A DNA stretch of 64,000 nucleotides from Ensifer adhaerens. GTDB lineage: Bacteria; Pseudomonadota; Alphaproteobacteria; Rhizobiales; Rhizobiaceae. The notes below the pieces were generated by a model. It searched no databases. It had not been told where the DNA came from and worked only from the letters and a program-made list of their open reading frames with translations. How positions within the stretch are numbered: position 1 is the first letter of the stretch; each line of letters opens with the position of its first letter. Shown piece after piece: positions 27,317 to 35,265 of this stretch. A program made the translations under genes and the position numbers. The stretch is taken from positions 248,001 through 312,000 of the forward strand of contig NZ_PNFP01000001.1 of NCBI RefSeq assembly GCF_002940685.1, in the 5' to 3' direction.

Positions 27317-28900
27317 ATGGCTGAAACTCTCGCCGAAGCGGTCTCCCGCCGCCGCACATTTGCGATTATCGCCCACCCGGACGCGGGCAAGACCACGCTC
27401 ACCGAAAAGCTGCTGCTGTTCGGCGGCGCGATCCAGCTTGCCGGCGAGGTCAAGGCGAAGAAGGATCGCATCCAGACCCGTTCGGACTGGATGAAGATCG
27501 AGCGCGAGCGCGGCATCTCTGTCGTCACCTCGGTGATGACCTTCGAATATGGCGGCAACGTCTTCAACATCCTCGACACGCCCGGCCACGAAGACTTCGC
27601 CGACGACACCTACCGCACGCTGACGGCGGTGGATGCGGCGGTCATGGTCATCGACGCCGCCAAGGGTATCGAGCCGCGCACGCTGAAGCTCTTCGAAGTC
27701 TGCCGCATGCGCGACATCCCGATCATCACCTTCGTCAACAAGATGGACCGTGAAAGCCGCGATCCCTTCGAGATCCTGGATGAGGTCGAGGAAAAGCTGG
27801 CGCTCGACTGCGCTCCGGTCACCTGGCCGATCGGCCGGTCGAAGACCTTCTGCGGCTCCTATCACCTCGCCGACAACACCGTGCGCGGTTCGGACACGCA
27901 GGAAATCCCGACCAAGGTCAACGGCCCGGAAATGGCCTCCCATCGCCTGCCGGAAAACGAGCGCGACGCCTTTACCGAAGAGCTGATGCTGGCGATCGAG
28001 GCCTGCAAGCCCTTCGACAAGAAGGCCTTCCTCGAAGGTCACCTGACGCCGGTGTTCTTCGGGTCGGCGCTGCGCAACTTCGGTGTGCGCGACCTCATCA
28101 ACGCGCTCGGCGACATCGCGCCGCCGCCGCGCGACCAGGTCGCCGACGTCCGCACGGTGCATGCGACCGACGACAAGATGACGGCCTTCGTCTTCAAGAT
28201 CCAGGCCAACATGGACCCGAACCATCGCGACCGCATCGCCTTTGCCCGCGTCTGCTCCGGCAAGCTCGAGCGTGGCATGAAGGCGCGCCTGTCGCGCACC
28301 GGCAAGCAGCTGGGCCTCAGCGCCCCGCAGTTCTTCTTCGCCTCGCAGCGCCAGCTCGCGGACACGGCTTATGCCGGCGACGTCGTCGGCATCCCGAACC
28401 ACGGTACGCTCCGTATCGGCGACACGCTGACCGAGGGCGAACCGCTGGTGTTCCAGGGCGTACCGAACTTCTCGCCGGAAATCCTGCGCCGCGTGCGTCT
28501 CGAAGATGCGATGAAGGCGAAGAAGCTGAAGGAAGCGCTGCAGCAGATGGCGGAAGAAGGCGTCGTCCAGCTCTTCTCGCCGGAAGACGGCTCGCCGGCG
28601 ATCGTCGGCGTCGTCGGCGCGCTGCAGCTCGACGTGTTGAAGGAGCGCCTCAGTGCCGAATACGGCCTGCCGGTTTCCTTCGAAATGTCGCGCTTCTCTG
28701 TCTGCCGCTGGATTTCGTCCGATCAGCCGGCCGAACTCGACAAGTTCGTCACCGCGCGCCGCGGCGACATCGCCCGCGATCTCGATGGCGACCCGGTGTT
28801 CCTCGCGCAGGACAGCTTCTCGCTACGCTACGAGGCCGAGCGCTATCCGGCGATCAAGATGGTCGCGATCAAGGAATATCACGTCGCCAAGGCGGCCTGA
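27317..28900 (+). CDS. prfC: Peptide chain release factor 3
   Basis: RF3 is a ribosome-dependent GTPase that recycles RF1 and RF2 after termination. The 527-residue length is standard. The G domain shows IIAHPDAGKTTLTEKLL (G1), ERGISVVTSVMTFEY (G2 region), DTPGHEDFADDTYRTL (G3) and FVNKMDRES (G4). The later part has the RF3-specific GAVGVLQ-type VVGALQLDVLKERLSAEYGLPVSFE and the ending YPAIKMVAIKEYH. It is a single gene diverging from dut, with only weak hairpins after its stop. Confidence 0.96.
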   Translation: MAETLAEAVSRRRTFAIIAHPDAGKTTLTEKLLLFGGAIQLAGEVKAKKDRIQTRSDWMKIERERGISVVTSVMTFEYGGNVFNILDTPGHEDFADDTYRTLTAVDAAVMVIDAAKGIEPRTLKLFEVCRMRDIPIITFVNKMDRESRDPFEILDEVEEKLALDCAPVTWPIGRSKTFCGSYHLADNTVRGSDTQEIPTKVNGPEMASHRLPENERDAFTEELMLAIEACKPFDKKAFLEGHLTPVFFGSALRNFGVRDLINALGDIAPPPRDQVADVRTVHATDDKMTAFVFKIQANMDPNHRDRIAFARVCSGKLERGMKARLSRTGKQLGLSAPQFFFASQRQLADTAYAGDVVGIPNHGTLRIGDTLTEGEPLVFQGVPNFSPEILRRVRLEDAMKAKKLKEALQQMAEEGVVQLFSPEDGSPAIVGVVGALQLDVLKERLSAEYGLPVSFEMSRFSVCRWISSDQPAELDKFVTARRGDIARDLDGDPVFLAQDSFSLRYEAERYPAIKMVAIKEYHVAKAA

Positions 28901-28910
28901 CCACAATCGT

Positions 28911-28961
28911 ACCGGCCGGTGCCAAGGCATCGGCCGGTCTCTCGGCGCCGAAGCGCCGTTT
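28911..28961 (+). terminator. Possible weak terminator after prfC
   Basis: Two GC-rich hairpins: an 8-bp stem (28911-28918 with 28931-28938) and a 5-bp stem near 28944-28957 followed by GTTTCTG. There is no real T-run, so confidence is low. Confidence 0.35.
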
Positions 28962-28974
28962 CTGAACGAAATCC

Positions 28975-29673
28975 CTAAACCGAAAAATCGAAACGCGGCG
29001 ACGAGCGATCGAGCATGGCCATGCTCGGGCGAGCGCCCCAGCTATGCTCGATTGCCTGCGAAAGCGCGGTGAGCAGGCCCTCGATATCCGCGCGCGCCGT
29101 CTCGTGCAGCGCTTCCGCCACGATGAGCGCTCGCCCCGTCTCCGACCGGATCGCCGATAGCCCGCTCTGCCGGTTGGTCCAGCGCCGGGCATGCGCGCGG
29201 CCCTCGGCATCCGCGAAGATCACTTCGCCGGGCTCCGGGTTTTCCAGCTCTCCGGAAAACGTCAGATAGCTTTCGTTACCGAGCGCACGACGGACATGCA
29301 GAAAACCGCCAACCTGCGCGAGATCGAAGACGGCGACCGGGATGGCGAAGGCGAGCGAAGCGGCGTTGCAAAGATCGATCAGCGGGTGGATCGAGGGCAG
29401 GTTGCCTTCCTTACGGAAGCGTCGCAGCAAGGCTTCGGAGGCCGAGCGATATTGCGTCGGCTTCAATCCCATCCTGGCAAAGGTCCGGCGCCAGGCCTGG
29501 ATCTCGGGCAGATCGCTTTCCGATCCCGCGCCGAGGCGATCATTTGCGATCGCCTGGAACTGGCGAACATGGTCCTCGACCGAGACGCCGCCGCCTATGC
29601 CGTCGATGAACAGCGTGCCCGCGCTCAGCTCCGGGAAATCGCGCCAAATGTCGTCTGTGTGGTGGAAATGCAT
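28975..29673 (-). CDS. Free-standing B3/4 (PheRS beta-like) domain protein
   Basis: A 232-residue protein that is a stand-alone B3/B4 domain, the fold of the editing region of phenylalanyl-tRNA synthetase beta subunit. Marks are RRTFARMGLKPTQYRSASEALLRR, then the strongly conserved LPSIHPLIDLCNAASLAFAIPVAVFD at about 100-125, and EPGEVIFADAEGRAHARRWTNRQS. Such proteins may hydrolyse mischarged tRNA or free aminoacyl species, but this is unproven. I use the ATG at 29673, which has GAGGAA 5 bp upstream; one at 29700 is possible. It lies downstream of an EamA transporter on the same strand, 33 bp away, so the two may be co-transcribed. Confidence 0.83.
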   Translation of the reverse strand: MHFHHTDDIWRDFPELSAGTLFIDGIGGGVSVEDHVRQFQAIANDRLGAGSESDLPEIQAWRRTFARMGLKPTQYRSASEALLRRFRKEGNLPSIHPLIDLCNAASLAFAIPVAVFDLAQVGGFLHVRRALGNESYLTFSGELENPEPGEVIFADAEGRAHARRWTNRQSGLSAIRSETGRALIVAEALHETARADIEGLLTALSQAIEHSWGARPSMAMLDRSSPRFDFSV

Positions 29674-29706
29674 GGAGTTCCTCGAGATAGCTGCGTTCAT
29701 TCTGGC

Positions 29707-30624
29707 TCACGCCTTTGCTGTCGGAAAGGTGCGTCCTGCCCTTTGGGCGGCGCGAATCTGGGGCAAGGTCAGGCCGAGGACGGCGGCAAGCACGCAGCCG
29801 ATCCCGAGCAGTTGATGGACGCCGACCGGCTCGCCGAGCAGGAGAAAGGCGAAAGCGACGGCGGACACGGGCGCCAGCGCGGTGAAGACGGAGGCCTCGG
29901 TGCCGGTCACCCTAGCGGCGCCGGCGTACCAGAGCACGAACCCTGCCACCGTCGGGATGAGTGCGTAGTAGAGAACCGCAGCGATCGCGCTCCTGTCGAA
30001 CTGCGCCGTCGAAGGTGTCTCGACGAGGGCGGGAACCAGGGCGACGACAAAACCGAGGCCCGCCATCAGCGTGGAAAGCGCCAGCGGCGAGATCTCCGCT
30101 TTAAGGCGTTTGTTGAGAAGAATGAACAGGCCCTCGCAGACGACGGCGCCGAAGATGAGGGCGACGCCGAGCGGCGAATGGGCGCCGCCGTCGCCGGGCT
30201 TGAAGACGATGGTCAGCACGCCGACGGCGGCAAGCGCGATCGCCGCAAGCACCCTGCGGTCCGGGCGCTCGCCGAGAAGAAGGATGGCGATCGCCGCGGA
30301 AACCACCGGCAGGGTGCCGATCAACACGCCGGCATCGGTTGCAGACGTCAGGCTGAGGCCGGCGATCAGCAGGGTGGTGTAGCCGACGCTGCCGGCACCC
30401 GCCTGGGCAATGAGGAGCAGCCAGTCGCGCGCCCCGAGTTTCGGCCATGACGTCCTGGTGAACCACATCAGAATGAGGAAGAGCGGGAAGGCGACGGCAA
30501 AGCGCAGGGCTGTGGCGCCAAAGGGGGCAAGGCCGACGGCAATGATCTTGCTGGCGATCACGGTGCTGCCGACGAGGATCATCGCCAGCGACAGAAAGAG
30601 ATAACCCTGAAATTTTCCCGACAT
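29707..30624 (-). CDS. DMT/EamA family transporter
   Basis: A 305-residue ten-helix EamA transporter: SLAMILVGSTVIASKII begins the first repeat, FPLFLILMWFTRTSWPKLG follows, and the second repeat carries LNKRLKAEISPLALSTLMAG and ALAPVSAVAFAFLLLGEPV, the latter being the classic DMT end motif. The start at 30624 follows GGAGAACGGAC. It differs clearly from the EamA gene at 25215-26129. An AraC-type regulator gene follows upstream on the same strand (30720-31526). Substrate unknown. Confidence 0.88.
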   Translation of the reverse strand: MSGKFQGYLFLSLAMILVGSTVIASKIIAVGLAPFGATALRFAVAFPLFLILMWFTRTSWPKLGARDWLLLIAQAGAGSVGYTTLLIAGLSLTSATDAGVLIGTLPVVSAAIAILLLGERPDRRVLAAIALAAVGVLTIVFKPGDGGAHSPLGVALIFGAVVCEGLFILLNKRLKAEISPLALSTLMAGLGFVVALVPALVETPSTAQFDRSAIAAVLYYALIPTVAGFVLWYAGAARVTGTEASVFTALAPVSAVAFAFLLLGEPVGVHQLLGIGCVLAAVLGLTLPQIRAAQRAGRTFPTAKA

Positions 30625-30719
30625 GTCCGTTCTCCATTGCGGTGGTGCCGCGCATCGTCGATGCGCAGGTGAGCAATGCGCCGGAGGAGAAGGTGGGTCT
30701 TGAACGGAATTGCGGAGGG

Positions 30720-31526
30720 TTACTTTCTGGCCTCGGCATAGCCGCCGGGCGAAAGCCCGTACTTGCCGACGAAGACGCGGGTCATGTGGCTCTGGTCGGC
30801 GAAACCGGCCGCGAACGCCGCCTCAGCCAGCGGCATGCCTCCATCGATCAGGCGGCGGGCGAGATCGATGCGGCGCTGGACGATATAGGCATGTGGCGTC
30901 AGGCCGACGGCCCCGGCGAAGTGGCGCACCAGTTGAAACCGGCTGAGCCCGGTCTCGGCGGCGAGGTCGGCAAGCGTGATCGCGGCTGTCGGATCGTCGT
31001 CGATCATCGTCTTTGCCGCGGTGACCGTTGCCGGTCTTTCCATGGGCCGGGGACCGCCGGTGGCGAGAACGCTCGCAAGCAGCAACAGAAGCTGCTCCTC
31101 GTGCCGGATGGCGTCGCCCTCAGCCGTCGAGGCGGTGATCGTCGCAAACAGCGCTCGGAACTGATCGGCCACCGCCCGGTCGTGAAAGGCGGGGGCGGTG
31201 AACTCGCCGCAATGCGAGCGGCCCTGGCTGATATCCTCGGCGGCAGTGGCGATGACCTGGGGATCGAAGTAGAGCATGCGCCAGGAACGGCCGGCGTCAC
31301 CGATCGGCGCGCCGTCGTGCACCTCACCGGGGTTGACCGTGATCATGTCGCCGGCGCCGGCTTCGACCATGCCGCGGCCGCTCAGCGACTTCTGGGCGCC
31401 CTCGTAGATGAGACCGATGCCGAACTGGTCGTGGGTGTGGCGGGCGAAGGACTGGCGCGTTTCCGCCTCGACCGCGTCTATGCCCGCGGCCGCACTGCGC
31501 AGCATCCTGATCTGCCCCTTCGCCAT
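30720..31526 (-). CDS. AraC family transcriptional regulator
   Basis: About 268 residues: an N-terminal cupin-like AraC sensing domain (residues ~5-110, with HDQFGIGLIYEGAQ and VNPGEVHDG) and a C-terminal double helix-turn-helix (TLADLAAETGLSRFQLVRHF, then LAEAAFAAGFADQSHMTRVF with KYGLSPGGY). I place the start at an ATG at 31526 after GAGG; an upstream frame to 31595 has no family support. It is transcribed towards the EamA exporter, about 100 bp away. AraC-EamA pairs of this type often form exporter-regulator units, so control of the exporter is likely but inferred. Confidence 0.88.
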   Translation of the reverse strand: MAKGQIRMLRSAAAGIDAVEAETRQSFARHTHDQFGIGLIYEGAQKSLSGRGMVEAGAGDMITVNPGEVHDGAPIGDAGRSWRMLYFDPQVIATAAEDISQGRSHCGEFTAPAFHDRAVADQFRALFATITASTAEGDAIRHEEQLLLLLASVLATGGPRPMERPATVTAAKTMIDDDPTAAITLADLAAETGLSRFQLVRHFAGAVGLTPHAYIVQRRIDLARRLIDGGMPLAEAAFAAGFADQSHMTRVFVGKYGLSPGGYAEARK

Positions 31527-31701
31527 TCCGCGCGCCTCTTCGTCTCCAGTCTGCCTTGTACACCGTGGTGCCACATCCGGCCATCGCAATGACACCGTGT
31601 CTGACTGACATCGGCGATGCTGCTAAACTTTCATCTTTCCGGCGTTGCAATCACCGGCCGCATCCTTACGTTGCGATGCCAGGCGACGGAGACAATAGGA
31701 G

Positions 31702-32406
31702 ATGGTCGAAATGCTGGACCTGCGCGTTCACTTCCTCGAAGCGGACGGATCACTCGCACCTTGGCGAGACCAGATCCTTTCGGTGGTTCGAGAAACAGCC
31801 GAACGCATTCGCGGCCGAGTTCCCGACCTGGAGGCGGCTGCCCCCGTCGATATCATCATCGAGCGGCGGCCGGGTGAGGTCATTCCCGAACTGGGGCTGA
31901 CAGGCTCCTGCTATCGGCGGGGGCTGGTCTCTTTGACGCTCGACCCCGAGAACGACAATTTCGAAACCAGCCTCGCAAGCGGCCACCTTTTGAGGACGTT
32001 GACGCACGAGCTGCATCATTCCTTCCGCCATGCGACCTGCGGTTACGGCTCCAAGCTCGGTGAAGCCCTGGTTACCGAAGGGCTTGCGGACGCGTTCGAT
32101 GCCGAGATCAACGGCGGCGACGGCCATGCGTGGAACCACGCGATTGCCGCGGCCGATTGGGCGGGCGTGCTGGAACGTGCCGAGAGGCAGCTCTGGGCCG
32201 AGACCTATGATCACCCGGGCTGGTTCTATGGCGCCGATCGCTCTCTGCCGCGCTGGGCCGGCTACACGATCGGCTATCATCTGGTGAAGACCTATCTTGC
32301 GGCAAACCCGGATGCGTGCCCGTCGCGGATGACGGCGACGCCGGCATCGGTCGTCATCGGCGAAGCCTGGGTGCCGCTGAGGGCGCGCCTGCTCGCCGCC
32401 GCCTGA
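31702..32406 (+). CDS. DUF2268-like putative zinc metalloprotease
   Basis: A 234-residue cytosolic-looking protein with a zinc-protease core: the HExxH motif HELHH at residues 102-106, followed about 20 residues later by LVTEGLADAFDAE, whose Glu127 would be the third zinc ligand. YTIGYHLVKTYL near 195 also resembles DUF2268 (predicted Zn-dependent protease). It diverges from the AraC-family regulator gene. The ATG start at 31702 follows AATAGGAG. The family is called a protease only by motif; substrate and role are unknown. Confidence 0.75.
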   Translation: MVEMLDLRVHFLEADGSLAPWRDQILSVVRETAERIRGRVPDLEAAAPVDIIIERRPGEVIPELGLTGSCYRRGLVSLTLDPENDNFETSLASGHLLRTLTHELHHSFRHATCGYGSKLGEALVTEGLADAFDAEINGGDGHAWNHAIAAADWAGVLERAERQLWAETYDHPGWFYGADRSLPRWAGYTIGYHLVKTYLAANPDACPSRMTATPASVVIGEAWVPLRARLLAAA

Positions 32407-32424
32407 TCGCCCGGTCGGGACGGT

Positions 32425-32847
32425 TCAGGGGTGGGGCGCTTCGTCGCGATCGCGGCCCGGCAACGTCCTGACGTCGCCGATCCACTGCAACGCGGAGGAG
32501 CACCAGATCTGCGACCTTGGCGTGAGTTCCCGGCGCTGGTTGATGGTACCCACCCGGATACCGACTTCCAGCGCGTCCTCGTCGGTGCCGGTCGTATAGA
32601 TCGGCGAGCCGCAGTTCGGGCAGAAGAACTGCAGCCGCTGTCGACCGTTGTCGCCGATCTTCACATAGAGCTTCGGTTCGCCGCCGGTCAGGCGAAAGTT
32701 CTCGCGCGCCGCGCCGGCGGTGACGCGATAGGCGGACCCCGTCAGTTGCTGGCAATCGGTACAGTGGCAGATCCCGACGTCGGCCGGATCGATTTCCGCC
32801 TCGTAGGTCACGAAGCCGCAATGGCATTGACCGTCGATGTGCATCAA
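32425..32847 (-). CDS. GFA family zinc-binding protein (CENP-V/glutathione-dependent formaldehyde-activating fold)
   Basis: A 140-residue protein with the GFA cysteine pattern: C8 and C10 (GQCHCG), C27, C29 and C32 (GICHCTDCQQLTGS), and C76 and C79 (FFCPNCGSPIY). These ligate two zinc ions, as in Gfa, the protein first described as promoting S-hydroxymethyl-glutathione formation. Later work questioned that activity, so the function of relatives is uncertain. It converges with the DUF2268-like gene (the two ends are 18 bp apart). Confidence 0.87.
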   Translation of the reverse strand: MMHIDGQCHCGFVTYEAEIDPADVGICHCTDCQQLTGSAYRVTAGAARENFRLTGGEPKLYVKIGDNGRQRLQFFCPNCGSPIYTTGTDEDALEVGIRVGTINQRRELTPRSQIWCSSALQWIGDVRTLPGRDRDEAPHP

Positions 32848-33015
32848 GGCCTCCCTGAAAGCGGGAAAGCTAGGGCGGAACGGGCAAAAGTGTATGCCGT
32901 TCTCATCCGCCCCAAAGCCTCAGGGGAGCGACCGGGCTCAAGGGATGCTGCACCTCGCCCCGTCGCGCGACACGTAAACGGAGCACGGCAAAGCCGACCG
33001 TTTGTTCGTCGCCGC

Positions 33016-33816
33016 TTACACGCCGGTGAACAGCCACTCGTGTTCGCGGGCGTTGTGGAACTTCCAGATGCGCTGCGGGCCGGCCATGACGTTCAAGTAA
33101 TAGACGTCGTAGCCATGCACGGCGGCAACCGGATGATAGCCCCTCGGCACCAGCGTCACGTCGCCGTCCTCGACCGCCATGGTCTCGTCGAGCGAGCGGT
33201 CGTCGGTATAGACGCGCTGCATCGCAAAACCCTGCGGCGGGTTCAGCCGGTGGTAGTAGGTCTCTTCCAGATAGCTCTCGGCCGGCAGGTCGTCCCGGTC
33301 GTGTTTGTGCGGCGGGTAGGAGGAGGTATGGCCACCGGGCGTAATCACCTCGACGACGAGCAGCGACTGCGCCGAGCCGTCATCCTCCGGCATGATGTTG
33401 GTGACGTAGCGGGTGTTGGTGCCCTTGCCGCGGGTCATCTGCGGATGCGTGCCCGGTGCGATCACCTTCGCCTTGAAACCGTCGCCGCCCGGGGCCGAGC
33501 AGATGGCAAGGTCGAGGTCGGAGGTGGCTGTTGCTTGCCAGCGGCTGCCTTTCGGCACGTAGACGGCATAGGGCTGGCCCTCGAATGGCGTCATGCGCTC
33601 GCCGAGCTCGCCGAGGCTTTCGCCGTCGACGGCGACCTTCGCCTTGCCCGACACGAGCACCAGGCAGATTTCCTTGTCGCCGGTCTCGCCTTCGGTCGTC
33701 TCGCCCGCTTTCAGCCGTTCCAGCGCGAAGCCGACATAGGTCCAGCCGGCGCTCTCCGGCGTCACGTTTTGCATCAGGCCGGACTTGGCTTTCGGTTTGA
33801 CGAGCAGCTTGGACAT
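33016..33816 (-). CDS. iolB: 5-deoxy-glucuronate isomerase
   Basis: IolB isomerises 5-deoxy-glucuronate to 5-dehydro-2-deoxygluconate (DKG) in myo-inositol catabolism. The 266-residue bicupin starts MSKLLVKPKAKSG after AGGGAG. Marks are GWTYVGFALERLKAGE, PGGHTSSYPPHKHDRDDLP (metal-binding His/Glu cupin motif), and GYHPVAAVHGYDVYYLNVMAGPQR near the C-terminus. It is the last gene of the iol block, separated from iolE by a RIME-like repeat element, so it may be expressed at a different level from the genes before it. Confidence 0.95.
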   Translation of the reverse strand: MSKLLVKPKAKSGLMQNVTPESAGWTYVGFALERLKAGETTEGETGDKEICLVLVSGKAKVAVDGESLGELGERMTPFEGQPYAVYVPKGSRWQATATSDLDLAICSAPGGDGFKAKVIAPGTHPQMTRGKGTNTRYVTNIMPEDDGSAQSLLVVEVITPGGHTSSYPPHKHDRDDLPAESYLEETYYHRLNPPQGFAMQRVYTDDRSLDETMAVEDGDVTLVPRGYHPVAAVHGYDVYYLNVMAGPQRIWKFHNAREHEWLFTGV

Positions 33817-33864
33817 GTCGATCTCCCTGATTCTTTTTCTGGGACGCTCCACGTGTGTGGCTTG

Positions 33865-34016
33865 CCCCTCACCCTAACCCTCTCCCCGCAGGCGGGGAGA
33901 GGGGATTGTCGATATCGCTGCTACTCTCAGCCACGTCAGAGCCGGAGAGTGCGACGGTGCGGCATATCCCTTCTCCCCGCGAGCGGGGAGAAGGTGGCGG
34001 CAGCCGGATGAGGGGG
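33865..34016. repeat. RIME-like palindromic mosaic, copy A (iolE-iolB gap)
   Basis: A 152-bp element with two hairpins. It begins CCCCTCACCCTAACCCTCTC, continues into a CTCCCCGC-GCGGGGAG stem, has a variable middle, a second CTCCCCGC-GCGGGGAG stem, and ends GGCGGCAGCCGGATGAGGGG. This is the layout of rhizobial intergenic mosaic elements. Its orientation is opposite to copies B and C. Confidence 0.85.
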
Positions 34017-34052
34017 TACCCCGAAGCCCACCCGGCAACCGGAAGGACGCGC

Positions 34053-34952
34053 TTACTTGTCGAGCCCGGCTTCCTTGGCAAAAGCCTTCAGCGACTTCAG
34101 CCCGAGCGACTGATATTCGAACGGGTTGCGCACAGCCGAATCCTGCTCGGCCTCGATCACGAGCCAGCCGGAATAGCCATGCTCGGCGGCGATCTTCAGC
34201 ACAGGCAGGAAGTCGACGCCGCCTTCGCTGTCGCCGGGAACGGTAAAGACGCCACGGCGTACCCCTTCGAGGAAGGAGAGGCCTTCGCCCTCGACGACCT
34301 TGCGGACAGCGGGACGCACGTTCTTGGCATGGATGTGGCGGACGCGGTGCATGTATTTCTTCGCCACTTCGGCCGGATCCGAGCCGCCGAACCAGGCATG
34401 ACCGGTATCGAGCAGTAGCTTCGTCGCCGGGCCGGTGTTCTGCATCAGAAGGTCGATTTCTTCGCCGGTCTGGACGATCGTGCCCATATGGTGATGGTAG
34501 ACGAGATCGATGCCCTGGTCGGCGCAATATTGCGCGATCGCTTCGAGGTCGGCGCCGAACTTCTTCCACTGGTCGGCCGGCAGCACCGGCTTGTCGTTGG
34601 CAACCGACTTCTTGTCGTCGCCATGGATGGCGTTCGACGTTTCGCAGACGATCGCCACCTTGCAGCCGTTGTGCTTCAAGAGGTCGAGATGCGGCTGGAT
34701 CGCCTTCTTCTCGGCTTCGACGTCATGGGTGAGCAGGTTGGTCGAGTGCCAGCCGGACACGAAGACGAGATCGTAGGAGCCGAGCTTCTGCTTCAGCGCC
34801 TCCGGATCGGACGGCATCTTGTGGCCCTTCTCGATGCCGTCGAAGCCGATCTTCTGGCAATCGGACAGGCAGTCCTCGAGCGTCAGATGCGCGCCGATCG
34901 AATGATCGTCGTCGTTGCTCCAGGCGATCGGGTTGGTTCCGTAGCGGATCAT
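34053..34952 (-). CDS. iolE: myo-inosose-2 dehydratase
   Basis: IolE dehydrates 2-keto-myo-inositol to 3D-(3,5/4)-trihydroxycyclohexane-1,2-dione. The 299-residue TIM barrel of the sugar phosphate isomerase/epimerase family starts [20 protein letters not shown], typical of IolE. Further marks are [22 protein letters not shown] and [15 protein letters not shown], giving metal ligands, and [16 protein letters not shown] near the end. It is flanked on both sides by RIME-like elements in inverted orientation, which is unusual for a gene inside a catabolic operon. Confidence 0.96.
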   Translation of the reverse strand: MIRYGTNPIAWSNDDDHSIGAHLTLEDCLSDCQKIGFDGIEKGHKMPSDPEALKQKLGSYDLVFVSGWHSTNLLTHDVEAEKKAIQPHLDLLKHNGCKVAIVCETSNAIHGDDKKSVANDKPVLPADQWKKFGADLEAIAQYCADQGIDLVYHHHMGTIVQTGEEIDLLMQNTGPATKLLLDTGHAWFGGSDPAEVAKKYMHRVRHIHAKNVRPAVRKVVEGEGLSFLEGVRRGVFTVPGDSEGGVDFLPVLKIAAEHGYSGWLVIEAEQDSAVRNPFEYQSLGLKSLKAFAKEAGLDK

Positions 34953-35031
34953 GTCAGTCGTTTCCTATAGCATTGTCCGCGCAGGCGGATCGTTCGTGTT
35001 GTCTCGTTGGCGCGGAAGGAGAGGGCAATGG

Positions 35032-35183
35032 CCCCTCATCCGGCTGCCGCCACCTTCTCCCCGCAGGCGGGGAGAAGGAATATGCCGTGCCCTCTGCATC
35101 TCCTCTCCACCTGTGGGAAGGGAAGCGCCGCGATCGCCGCAGTCCCCTCTCCCCGCGAGCGGGGAGAGGGTTAGGGTGAGGGG
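35032..35183. repeat. RIME-like palindromic mosaic, copy B (iolD-iolE gap)
   Basis: A 152-bp element of the same build as copy A but reversed: it begins CCCCTCATCCGGCTGCCGCC and ends GAGAGGGTTAGGGTGAGGGG, with two CTCCCCGC-GCGGGGAG hairpins and a diverged centre. Confidence 0.85.
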
Positions 35184-35223
35184 CCGTTGTCTGCGTCTCA
35201 TCCTTCGGGCGTCGCCCGACATG

Positions 35224-35252
35224 CGAAAGCGCCCGCGCGAAAACGCGGGCGC
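35224..35252 (-). terminator. Possible terminator or attenuating hairpin after iolD
   Basis: A perfect 9-bp GC-rich stem (35229-35237 with 35244-35252), 6-base loop, followed on the minus strand by only TTTCG. It lies 14 bp after the iolD stop and could reduce read-through into iolE. Confidence 0.45.
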
Positions 35253-35265
35253 CGAAAGGGCAATC

